From assembly GCF_034259325.1 (NCBI RefSeq), contig NZ_JAXIVS010000025.1, positions 1 to 64,000 on the forward strand: a stretch of DNA of 64,000 nucleotides. Reading direction: 5' to 3'. A model generated the notes under the pieces. That model had not been told where the DNA came from. It saw only the letters and a list, made by a program, of their open reading frames with translations, and made no database searches. The position numbers were made by a program, and so were the translations under genes. Positions 52,001 through 59,390 of the stretch are shown here, in pieces. How positions within the stretch are numbered: the stretch's first letter is position 1; each line of letters opens with the position of its first letter. Source of the stretch: Hyalangium ruber (GTDB lineage: Bacteria; Myxococcota; Myxococcia; Myxococcales; Myxococcaceae).

Positions 52001-53539
52001 GCTGTGCGCCCGGTCCAGCTGGACCTTGAAGGCCAGCGCCGGGTCCGTCTGCCAGGGGTCTCCCGGCAGGAGCTCGAAGGCCGCCGCGAAGTAGTCCGCG
52101 GCCGAGCGGAACGCCGTCGAGGAGCGCGCCTTCCAGCCCGCCTCGGCGTTCAGTCGCGCGACGCGGTGGCGCTCCTGAGCGTCATGAATCAACCCGCTCG
52201 CCAGGTTGAACTGCCCCACCACATCGAAGATCTGCTCGCGCACCTGCTCCTGCGTCAGGCTGGCCAGCAACAGGCGGCCGATGCGCAGGTGGACGGCCTG
52301 ACGCTCCTTGGGGGGAATGAGATCGTGGGCCGCGTGCTGGATGCGATCGTGCAGGAACCGGTACTGCTCCGGGCGCTCGCGCATCAGCATGCCTTCCCGG
52401 AGCGCCTGTTCGAGGCCCGCCTCCACCTCACCCGGCACCTGCCCGGAGAGGATGACCAGGAGCTGGAACGGAAAGGTGGTGCCCACACACGCGGCCAGCT
52501 GCAGCAGGTGCTGGGTCCGCAGGGGGAGCTGGCGCAGCCGGCTCGCCATGAACTCCGCGACGTTGTCCGAGTAGTCCTTCGCCCGGACGCCCATGGCATC
52601 CCACCGCCACTCGCCCCCGGGCGTTCGGGCCAACAGCCCATCCTGGTGCAGCGTCCACATGAACTGGGTGAGGAAGAACGGGTTGCCGCCGGTCTTCTCG
52701 TGGATCAGCGCCGACAGAGGCCCCAGCGTGCTCTCCGCGGCGCCGGGCAGCGTGGCGGCGACGAACTGCTGGACGTGCTCCCGGCTCAGCGGCTCGAGGC
52801 GCAGATCCGTCATCCGCACCCCTCCCTTCCGCAGCGCCACCAGGATCTGCACCAGCCAGTGTGAGGGGCTCGTCTCGTTGTCCCGGTACGCGCCCACCAT
52901 CAGCAGGGGTGGCGTGTCCGGGTGGGTGAGCAGGTGCTGCAAGAGCCGGAGGCTGGCCAGATCGGCCCACTGCAGATCGTCCAGGAACACCACGAGCGGG
53001 TGCCCGGGCGTGGAGAACACGCCGAGGAACTTCTGGAACAGCCGGTTGAAGCGGTGCTGCGCCTCGCCGGGGGGCAGCTCCGGCACCGCCGGCTGTTTGC
53101 CCACGAGGAGCTCCAGCTGCGGCACCATGTCCACGAGCACCTGGCCCTGCGCGCCCCAGGCCTCGCGCAGCCGCTCGCGCCACCGCACCAGCTCCTCCTC
53201 ACTACTCCCCTCCAGCAACTGCTGCGTCAGCTCGCGAATGGCTTGAGCCAGGGTGGCGTAGGGAATGTCCCGGTGGAACTGCTCGAACTTGCCGCTGAGG
53301 AAGCTCCCTCCCCGCTCCGCCACCGGCTTCCGCAGCGCGTACACCACCGAGGACTTGCCGATGCCGGAGTAGCCGCTGACCAGGATCAGCTCGGGCCGAC
53401 CGCCTCGCGCCACCCGCTCGAAGCCGTGCTGCAGCACGGCCAGGTGAGGGTCTCGCCCATAGAGCCGCTGCGGGAGCTGGAACCGGCTCGTGGGAGCGTG
53501 CGGACCGTCTTGGGAGGTGGCACCGGGTAATTCTTGCAT
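49079..53539 (-). CDS. Giant sensor without kinase domain: AAA ATPase + GAF + histidine kinase
   Basis: 1486 residues, paralogue of the 36255-41582 protein but starting at the AAA domain: SRFQLPQRLYGRD (18-30) equals RFQLPQHLYGRE there, and Walker A GYSGIGKSS is at 56-64. The helical middle, GAF (GGRIRSVLCLPLM), and histidine kinase (H-box NVLHNVGNVLTS, H1233; NARSAM; DTGKGI; GQGLGLYS) are collinear. The Ser/Thr kinase domain is absent, not degraded: only 95 bases separate the start from the M28 gene. So it is either controlled by another kinase or works only as AAA/histidine kinase. Same strand as the M28 gene upstream. Confidence 0.92.
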   Translation of the reverse strand: MQELPGATSQDGPHAPTSRFQLPQRLYGRDPHLAVLQHGFERVARGGRPELILVSGYSGIGKSSVVYALRKPVAERGGSFLSGKFEQFHRDIPYATLAQAIRELTQQLLEGSSEEELVRWRERLREAWGAQGQVLVDMVPQLELLVGKQPAVPELPPGEAQHRFNRLFQKFLGVFSTPGHPLVVFLDDLQWADLASLRLLQHLLTHPDTPPLLMVGAYRDNETSPSHWLVQILVALRKGGVRMTDLRLEPLSREHVQQFVAATLPGAAESTLGPLSALIHEKTGGNPFFLTQFMWTLHQDGLLARTPGGEWRWDAMGVRAKDYSDNVAEFMASRLRQLPLRTQHLLQLAACVGTTFPFQLLVILSGQVPGEVEAGLEQALREGMLMRERPEQYRFLHDRIQHAAHDLIPPKERQAVHLRIGRLLLASLTQEQVREQIFDVVGQFNLASGLIHDAQERHRVARLNAEAGWKARSSTAFRSAADYFAAAFELLPGDPWQTDPALAFKVQLDRAHSEFMSGNAAETRRLVRELLPRARTPVELAAVVRLESEIYITANEIPAAVTCLLECLARLGMPMSPHPSREEVIAANEEVWALMAGRPIESLIALPLMTDPDMKAVMDVLGALFTPAYFTDENLLILHLCRMVSLSLRHGNTEAAVNGYAWYGLVQGSIFKRYEEGHAFGVLACDLVERHGFSTARGRALYSLQLTNYWISPISLSLELVRTAFHHALQGGDFQIACYCSCHIVTDRRVLGHPLEEVYQESLASLDFTRRADFQAVVDILLHIQCYVQQLRGLSRSFDTLSNEHFDEEAFEARLTPQHMSTMRCWYWLIKLQSRFMCGAYAQALEAGDRAAELIWASLGHIQLLDFHLYRALALAACYPEAAPEQRQRYLEQMHQHHRQLAEWARHCGPNFHAPEQLVLAEISRVTGRTEEALRAYEEAIQDARTHGFIQNVGLASELAARFWRERHVPTLADTYARQAREAYLKWGALGKVRHLDSQWPNLASLTALRQPLTDTGAFQADALAVLKAQQTLSGELSLEGLATTLVRVATEGAGVQRGALLLAQDGKLTIAAMGGPEGAAVPQAETALPWTVLAYVQRTGESVLIADTSQPHPFSADPCFTGGRIRSVLCLPLMRQEALQGVLYLECTFAPHTFSPASLSLLGNLAAQASISLENVRRHAELQRSEAALRRTNDEFAQRLEEHTWEFTQFQSRLSDVMRQAGTGELAANVLHNVGNVLTSAVLNFHMLREKLGASRMGRLKQITELLEQHQGNLADFLTRDPRGPQLTTYLFSLADELLREQEALKESAGKLHKHLEHMRSILQIQKSYSRDSLLPEECELSQLIEDALSIQLPALEIQGITVTRELGVKSKARLDKHRVLQILINLITNARSAMSEQSEGQRHLTVRLEAQGNTARIQVVDTGKGISEEHRGRLFSQGFTTREEGQGLGLYSSAQTAKSLGGRLSLESEGPGKGATATLELPLA

Positions 53540-53634
53540 GTTTGGAATTGATGTGAAGAACGGATGATCCCGTATTTCCCTTCGGGTGAGAAGGGATGCA
53601 ATCCAGGGTCGGCCGGCGCAACTCCCTTATGAGC

Positions 53635-55950
53635 TCAAAGCGACAGGGAGCGCAGGGAGACGATCCGCGTTCCGGCCGTCACCCAGGAAGGCAGGGCGGC
53701 ACGGGCCGACTCCAGTGCGGGCGTGCGCTCGCCCTCGGCGAGCTCGCGGACCTGGACCTTCACGGGCGCCGCGCCTCGCAGCAACAGGGTGACTTCCCAG
53801 GAGACATCCGGCTTCATCAACGCGTGGATCGTGTAGGTCCGCTCATCCTCGGGCAGCGTGGGCAGGGGCGGTGTGAGCGACCAGCCCGCCAGGGCCTTGC
53901 GCGGAATGAAGAGCGAGAGCCGCTCGCCGGACTCTCCGTGCCACCGCAGCGTCACCCTGCGTGTTCCCTCTGGCCCTTCCCCCGCGGGGATGACTTCCAG
54001 CGAGGGCGCCTGGCGGCCCGTGGGCTTCTCGGAGATTCGATGCTGCTGCGCGGTGCCGTGCCGAGAAGAGGTACTCAGCCCGGGCAGCAGTCCCTCCAGC
54101 TCGAGGAAGTCCGCACCATCCACCCAGAGGCGGGACTGGCCCTCCTCGTCGGCGTGCGTGAGCGTCACCCGCTTGGGCCGCTCCGGGGTGTAGGGGGAGC
54201 GCAGCGCCAGTACCCCGGCGGCGAGCACCGCCACGAGGGACAGCGCCAGCGCGGCGCGTCCCAGGCGGCGCTGAGGAAGCAGCGCGGGCAGGCCCGTGAG
54301 CGCCGCGCTGATGACGATGAACGCGATCAGGAGCGCGATGACGGGATCGAACGGAATGACGGGCCCCGAGCGCCCGGCCACGGGGATGAAGAGCTCCAGC
54401 AGCAGCAGCCCGCTCTGCGCGGTGAGGAGCGCGCCGGGCAGGAAGGCGACCCACGCCAGCACAGCGCGCCAGCGTGGCCACTGGCACGCGGCGGCGAGCC
54501 CCAACGCTCCGGGCAGCAGCCACCAGCACGCGAGGTAGGCGACGACCGCGCCCAGCGCCACCAACAGCCCTTGGAGCAGCGCCCACACCAGCAGCCCTCC
54601 GGCCCAGAGGGTCAGGGCCTGCGCCGCACCGGGGACTCCGCGCCGCTCGGCACGCCGCACCCACGCGGAGGCCACCGCCAGCGGGCCCACGAGGGCGAGC
54701 GTCCCGAAGCCGAGCCAGGCCAGGGATGGCGTCGCATACCAGCCGTGGGGGCGCTTGAACAGGTACGCCTCCAGCAGCGCGAGCGCCACCGGCAGGCACA
54801 GCCCCGCGAGGAGCCCTGCCAGGGTGACAGCCGCACCCCACCCCACTGCCTTCGGGGAGACTCCGCCGCGGCGCCACGCGACGAGCAGCGCTCCCAGCAC
54901 GCCCAGCGTGGAGAGCCCCGCCAACGCGAGCGCGGTGCGCGCGGAGTAGACGAACATCACCCCGCCCAGCAGATCGTAATAGATGGAGGTCTCCGCCTGG
55001 GCGCTCGGAGGCGGCGGCTGCTCCGCCAGCGCGCGCGCGAGCGCCAGGGTGTTGCTCCCCACGTGCTGGAGGCTGCCGGGCGTCACCCGCTCGGGCGTGT
55101 CCAGCGGGGTGTGGTAGGCGTAGCCGTCCTCGATGAAGGCCGAGTCCAGGACCCGCAGCCCGCGGTCGCGGTAGACGCGGAAGTCGGTATCGGACGGGAC
55201 GAGCTGCGCGCGAAATAGATCCTCCCCCACCACGGAGCCGAAGGGATGGGGCACGCTGCTCGCGTAGGTCTTCAGCAGCCCGGCGGCATCGGGCGTGGCG
55301 CGAAAGAGGAGCGACTTGCCACCTGGCCCCGCAGCATCGAGGTTGATCACCGCCTGGACCTCGCGGGCCCAGGGGTGCTGCAAGAAGGCGTCGGCGCCGA
55401 CCAGCCCGTACTCCTCGCCTCCATTGAGGTTGAAGAGGATGTCATGGCGCGGCTGGGGCCCCGCGGCGAGCGCTCGGGCCACCTCCACCGCGGCGGCCAC
55501 GGCCACGGCGTTGTCTCCAGCGCCGGGCGCATCCGCGTGGCTGTCGTAGTGGGCGGAGATCAGCACCGCCGCGCCGGGCTCACGGCCGGGCAGCCTCGCG
55601 AGGATGTTGCGCACCCGGTAGGCCACCGCCCGGTCCGGCCCCACGAGGGCGCCTTGCGCGTCCTGGACCTGCACCTCCAGACCGGGGATCTCCCGCAGGC
55701 GCTGCGCCAGGTACTCCGCCGACTGGGCGTCGCGGGAGCTGCCCTGGGGACGGGAGCCGATGTCCGCCGCCAGGTGGCGCAGGAGCGGCGCCGCGCGTGC
55801 CTCGGAGAAGACGGTGGGTGGGGCGTCGGCGGGAACGGGTGACGGCGGCTGGCGCGACCAGGTGACCAGCGCGTACACCCCCACGAGGGTGACCACAGCC
55901 ACGACCCAACGCCTGACGTCCGTCTCCTGGAAAGATGCATGCACCGTCAC
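53635..55950 (-). CDS. M28 family zinc peptidase with C-terminal membrane domain
   Basis: 771 residues. Signal/anchor helix at residues 15-30. The M28 zinc site is visible: SAHYDSHADAPGAGDNA (His, Asp), LNGGEEYGLVGA (Glu-Glu), and a metal-ligand region in VPSDTDFR. About seven membrane helices follow (residues 325-600), then a soluble C-terminal domain. The layout resembles ERMES-1/Fxna-type endoplasmic or bacterial aminopeptidases. The active site should face the periplasm. Five palindromic repeats lie 90 bases upstream of the start. Confidence 0.88.
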   Translation of the reverse strand: MTVHASFQETDVRRWVVAVVTLVGVYALVTWSRQPPSPVPADAPPTVFSEARAAPLLRHLAADIGSRPQGSSRDAQSAEYLAQRLREIPGLEVQVQDAQGALVGPDRAVAYRVRNILARLPGREPGAAVLISAHYDSHADAPGAGDNAVAVAAAVEVARALAAGPQPRHDILFNLNGGEEYGLVGADAFLQHPWAREVQAVINLDAAGPGGKSLLFRATPDAAGLLKTYASSVPHPFGSVVGEDLFRAQLVPSDTDFRVYRDRGLRVLDSAFIEDGYAYHTPLDTPERVTPGSLQHVGSNTLALARALAEQPPPPSAQAETSIYYDLLGGVMFVYSARTALALAGLSTLGVLGALLVAWRRGGVSPKAVGWGAAVTLAGLLAGLCLPVALALLEAYLFKRPHGWYATPSLAWLGFGTLALVGPLAVASAWVRRAERRGVPGAAQALTLWAGGLLVWALLQGLLVALGAVVAYLACWWLLPGALGLAAACQWPRWRAVLAWVAFLPGALLTAQSGLLLLELFIPVAGRSGPVIPFDPVIALLIAFIVISAALTGLPALLPQRRLGRAALALSLVAVLAAGVLALRSPYTPERPKRVTLTHADEEGQSRLWVDGADFLELEGLLPGLSTSSRHGTAQQHRISEKPTGRQAPSLEVIPAGEGPEGTRRVTLRWHGESGERLSLFIPRKALAGWSLTPPLPTLPEDERTYTIHALMKPDVSWEVTLLLRGAAPVKVQVRELAEGERTPALESARAALPSWVTAGTRIVSLRSLSL

Positions 55951-56040
55951 GGTGCGCGCATCAAAGCCTCAGTCAGGGTGCCCCGCCATGTCTCGCCCGA
56001 GACTTCCAGCAAGGCTGGAATCCGCCCCTTTATCTGACTC

Positions 56041-56160
56041 CTAACCGGTTAGAACGGGTGACGACTCCTAACCGGTTAGGACTGGTGACGACTTCTAACC
56101 GGTTAGAACTGGTGACGACTTCTAACCGGTTAGAACTGGTGACGACTTCTAACCGGTTAG
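56041..56160. repeat. Five tandem 27-bp units, each with the palindrome CTAACCGGTTAG
   Basis: The 12-base palindrome starts at 56041, 56068, 56095, 56122 and 56149, an exact 27-base period. The spacers, (A/G)ACTGGTGACGACTT, are also nearly identical. The array lies 20 bases after the amt stop and 90 bases before the M28 start. The conserved palindrome looks like a regulator-binding array; conserved spacers and the short unit exclude a CRISPR. Confidence 0.9.
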
Positions 56161-56180
56161 GACTGGCCATCGGGGAGGCC

Positions 56181-57569
56181 TCAGGCCGGCACCGGGAGCG
56201 ATCCCTCAGGACGGGCGGGCTCGGAGGAAGTAGCCACCGAAGCCGCGGCCGGAGGCGGCGCGGACAACACAGCCGTCTCCCCCACCGTCTCGTCATGCTG
56301 GCTGCGGTCGAGCCCCTCCTCCTCGTGCTTGGCGGTGACACGCAGCGGGACGATGCGATCCACCAGCTTGTAGAGCAGGTAGGAGCCGATGAACGAGAAG
56401 GCGGAGACGACGACCAGCGCCAGCATGTGCATGAGGAAGGTGCGCGTCTCGCCGTAGAGGAGGCCCACGTCCTTGGCCAGCACGCCGGTGAGCACCATGC
56501 CCACCACGCCGCCCAGGCCGTGGCAGGGGAAGACATCCAGCGTGTCATCCACCGCGGTGCGGCTCTTGAAGTGCGCGGCCGCGTTGCTGACGAAGCTGGC
56601 CACCAGGCCCACCATGATGCTCTGGCCCACGGTGATGAAGCCGGCCGCGGGAGTCACCGCCACCAGGCCCACCACCGCGCCCACGCAAGCGCCCAGGGCA
56701 CCCGGCTTGCGGCCGCGCAGCCAGTCGAAGGCGATCCACCCCAGCATGGCGGCGGCCGAGGCGGTGTTGGTAGTGGCGAAGGCGAGCGTGGCCGTGGACG
56801 AGGCGCTGAGCGCCGAGCCCGCGTTGAACCCGAACCAGCCAAACCACAGCATGCCCGTGCCCAGCATCACGAACGGCAGGTTGGCCGGGGTGTGGCTGAG
56901 ATTCTCGCGGTGGACCTGCCGCCGCCCCAGCACCAGCGCGCCGGCCAGCGCCGCGAAGCCCGCGGACATATGCACCACCGTGCCGCCCGCGAAGTCCAGC
57001 ACGCCCCACTGGCGCAGGAAGCCCTCCGGGTGCCACGTCCAGTGCGCCAGCGGCGCGTAGATGACGAGGCTGAAGAGCACCATGAAGACGACGTACGCCT
57101 TGAAGCGCACGCGCTCGGCGAACGCGCCGGTGATGAGCGCCGGGGTGATGATGGCGAACTTGAGCTGGAACAGCGCGAAGAGCAGCAGCGGGATGGTGGG
57201 CGCCAGATCCGGGTGCGTCTCGCCGCCCACGCCGCTGAACATGAAGAAGGTGCGCGGATCGCCGATGAGCCCGTGGAAGCTGTCACCGAAGCTGAGGCTG
57301 AAGCCCACCACCACCCAGAGCAGGCTGATGACCGCCATGGCCATGAAGCTCTGCAGCAGCGTGGAGACCACGTTCTTCAGCCGCACCATGCCGCCGTAGA
57401 AGAACGACAGGCCCGGCGTCATCAGCAGCACCAGCGCCGTCGCGGTGAGGATCCACGCCGTGTCCGCCGTGTTGATGGGCCCGCCCTGTTTCGCCTGGGC
57501 CTGAGGCGTCACCAGCATGCCCAACACACCTACACCTACCAGGACTGCCATCGCCGCCCACTTCTTCAT
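56181..57569 (-). CDS. amt: Ammonium transporter (Amt family)
   Basis: 462 residues with an N-terminal signal-like segment (TPQAQA) as in many bacterial Amt proteins and about 11 helices. Typical elements are FFYGGMVRLKNVVSTLLQ, GAFAERVRFKAY, VHMSAGFAALAGALVLGRR, the pore region WFGWFGFNAGSALS and DDTLDVFPCHGLGGVVG with the conserved His. The C-terminal tail is extended by an acidic/Ala-rich stretch (about 425-462). It moves ammonium into the cell, a natural partner of gltBD. No PII (glnK) gene is adjacent, unlike in many bacteria. Confidence 0.95.
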   Translation of the reverse strand: MKKWAAMAVLVGVGVLGMLVTPQAQAKQGGPINTADTAWILTATALVLLMTPGLSFFYGGMVRLKNVVSTLLQSFMAMAVISLLWVVVGFSLSFGDSFHGLIGDPRTFFMFSGVGGETHPDLAPTIPLLLFALFQLKFAIITPALITGAFAERVRFKAYVVFMVLFSLVIYAPLAHWTWHPEGFLRQWGVLDFAGGTVVHMSAGFAALAGALVLGRRQVHRENLSHTPANLPFVMLGTGMLWFGWFGFNAGSALSASSTATLAFATTNTASAAAMLGWIAFDWLRGRKPGALGACVGAVVGLVAVTPAAGFITVGQSIMVGLVASFVSNAAAHFKSRTAVDDTLDVFPCHGLGGVVGMVLTGVLAKDVGLLYGETRTFLMHMLALVVVSAFSFIGSYLLYKLVDRIVPLRVTAKHEEEGLDRSQHDETVGETAVLSAPPPAAASVATSSEPARPEGSLPVPA

Positions 57570-57760
57570 GCTGCCCGCCTCCTGCGGAAGAGCCGACGCG
57601 GTGCATTATGGGAGCGCTATAGCCTTATTTCAAGTGCTGATAATACTAAACCCCACCAAACAAGGACAAAAACAAAGCACTTAATCCAAGGGCGCTGAGA
57701 TTTGCCCCGACCGAGAACACCCGCCCCTCCAGCAGGCAGGCTGAGCTAAGGAGCGAACGG

Positions 57761-57789
57761 CGGGAGCGGCGACGCTCCCGTTTTTCTTT
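57761..57789 (+). terminator. Strong intrinsic terminator with no gene in front of it
   Basis: CGGGAGCG, loop GCGA, CGCTCCCG, then TTTTTCTTT. It is a clear plus-strand terminator, but the gene to its left (amt) runs the other way. It lies 39 bases before the next ATG. A small RNA or a leader/attenuator transcript starting in 57600-57740 would explain it. Confidence 0.8.
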
Positions 57790-57808
57790 GCGGGGACCGG
57801 TTCCCCGC
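57790..57808 (+). promoter_or_regulatory. Second hairpin in the leader of the YbaY-like gene
   Basis: GCGGGGA and TCCCCGC flank CCGGT, directly after the T-run of the terminator and ahead of the AGGAG site (57815-57822, itself inside CTCCTTCAGGAG). The mutual arrangement could control translation of the lipoprotein. Confidence 0.45.
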
Positions 57809-57828
57809 TCTCCTTCAGGAGCCCTGTC

Positions 57829-58317
57829 ATGACTCGCCGAATCACCGCGCTCGCGGGATGCCTCGCCGCGCTCACCCTGTCCGCCTGCGCCTCTACGCCC
57901 CCCACCCCCGAAACCCAGACCCCCGAGACCCAGGCCCCCGAGATGAAGACCCCCGACACCACCCCCACGGAGCGCCCTACCCCTCCCGCCAGCACCCAGG
58001 TGACCGGGACGGTGCGGTACCGCGAGCGCATCGCCCTCTCCCCGGAGGCCGTCGTCCAGGTGGAGGTGGTGGAGGTCTCCGCCGAGGGCCGCCCTGGGGA
58101 CGTGGTCGGCACACAGACCCTGCGCTCCCCGGGCCAGGTCCCCATCCCCTTCTCCGTGGACGTGCCCTCCGAGCGCATCCGCGCCGACGCCACCTACCTC
58201 GTCCGGGCGCGCATCACCGACGGCGCGCGGACCTTCTCCACGCCCGAGCCCATCACCGTGCTCACCCAGGGCGGCCGGACCACGGACGTAGAGGTCCTCT
58301 TGCGCAGCGGAAACTGA
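57829..58317 (+). CDS. YbaY-family lipoprotein
   Basis: 162 residues. Lipobox LSAC (Cys20), then a Pro/Thr-rich spacer to about 58 (TPETQ repeats), then a YbaY-like domain: TGTVRYRERIALSPEAVVQVEV, GQVPIPFSVDVP and YLVRARITDG. YbaY-domain proteins are outer-membrane lipoproteins of uncertain role. The leader contains an intrinsic terminator and a second hairpin, so expression may be attenuated. Confidence 0.85.
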   Translation: MTRRITALAGCLAALTLSACASTPPTPETQTPETQAPEMKTPDTTPTERPTPPASTQVTGTVRYRERIALSPEAVVQVEVVEVSAEGRPGDVVGTQTLRSPGQVPIPFSVDVPSERIRADATYLVRARITDGARTFSTPEPITVLTQGGRTTDVEVLLRSGN

Positions 58318-58403
58318 CGTAACTCCATCCTCCTACCCCGTCTCCCGAAGGGGAAAGTCAGACCCATGCACTAGTTATTCACGTGTCTGAGCGGGAGGCA
58401 TCC

Positions 58404-59381
58404 ATGCAGGGAGAGATGTTTCGCAGTGAGTCGCTGGTGCCAACAACGCGCCGCGCGTACCTCACGGCCGATCTGTTGAAGGAGGAGCGGGAGCAGCGCC
58501 AGCTCCTCGGCCAGTACGTGAAGCAGTGCATGGTGGAGGGCACCGACTACGGCCGCATCCCCGGCATGGACAAGCCGACGCTGCTCAAGCCCGGCGCCGA
58601 GAAGCTGATCGACTTGTTCCGCTGCACCCCCGAGTTCACCCTGGTGCCGGACTTCAGCCGGGAGGACTTCGAGGGGGGCTTCTTCAAGTACACCTTCCGC
58701 TGCCGCATCCTCAGCCGGGACACGGGCGCGGTGATGGCGGAGGGCTACGGCTCGGCCAACAGCCGCGAGAGCCGGTTCCGCTGGCGCACGGCCAACCGCA
58801 CCTGCCCCACCTGCGGCAAGGCGGCCATCATCCAGGGCAAGGCCGAGTACGGCGGCGGCTGGGTGTGCTTCAAGAAGCGGGGCGGCTGCGGCGAGAAGTA
58901 CGTCGAGTCGGACGAGCGCATCACTGTGCAGCCGGTGGGCCGCGTGGAGAACGAGAACATCGCCGACGTGGACAACACCATCCTGAAGATGGCCAAGAAG
59001 CGGGCCCAGGTGGATGGGGCCATCGCCCTGGCGCGCTGCTCGGACATGTTCACCCAGGACGTGGAGGACATGCCGGCGGCGGAGCTCTCCGCGGTCGCCC
59101 CTCCCGTCACGGGCGCGGTCTCGGCGCCGGGGCCCACGGTGGAGGCCTCTCCCCGAATCTCCGCGGTGGCCTTCGGCCCCTACAAGGGCAAGGCCATCTC
59201 CGAGATGAGCGACGAGGAGCTGAGCGCCTCCATCGATCTGGCCCACTCGAAGCTGCAGGAGCAGCCCAAAGCCAAGTGGGCCAAGGCGATGCGCGAGAAC
59301 CTGGCGGCGCTCGAGTCCGAGGTGGAGCTGCGATGCCGTGCGCCCCACGCGGACGGGGCGCACACCGGCCTGCCGCAGTAA
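58404..59381 (+). CDS. Phage-type zinc-ribbon protein, possible DNA-recombination/annealing role
   Basis: 325 residues; GGAGG lies 6 bases before the ATG. The core, YVKQCMVEGTDYGRIPGMDKPTLLKPGAEK (described here by its ends), is a signature seen in phage and prophage proteins near single-strand annealing and exonuclease genes. A four-Cys zinc ribbon (CPTCGKAA ... WVCFKKRGGCGEKY) follows at about 135-165, then DVDNTILKMAKKRAQVDGAIAL. The C-terminal FGPYKGKAISEMSDEEL resembles a motif found at the ends of phage RecT/exonuclease-linked proteins. No integrase or other phage gene is near, so it looks domesticated. Exact function unproven. Confidence 0.65.
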   Translation: MQGEMFRSESLVPTTRRAYLTADLLKEEREQRQLLGQYVKQCMVEGTDYGRIPGMDKPTLLKPGAEKLIDLFRCTPEFTLVPDFSREDFEGGFFKYTFRCRILSRDTGAVMAEGYGSANSRESRFRWRTANRTCPTCGKAAIIQGKAEYGGGWVCFKKRGGCGEKYVESDERITVQPVGRVENENIADVDNTILKMAKKRAQVDGAIALARCSDMFTQDVEDMPAAELSAVAPPVTGAVSAPGPTVEASPRISAVAFGPYKGKAISEMSDEELSASIDLAHSKLQEQPKAKWAKAMRENLAALESEVELRCRAPHADGAHTGLPQ

Positions 59382-59390
59382 CCCCGGGCA

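Noticed and set aside
56041-56160. CRISPR array
   Set aside because: Spacers are nearly identical to each other, units are only 27 bases with the palindrome inside, and no cas gene is present.
55935-56560. Nine-residue repeats (NRLELVTTS) read through the 27-bp array
   Set aside because: 27 is a multiple of 3, so open repeats arise in any frame; no start site or family supports coding.
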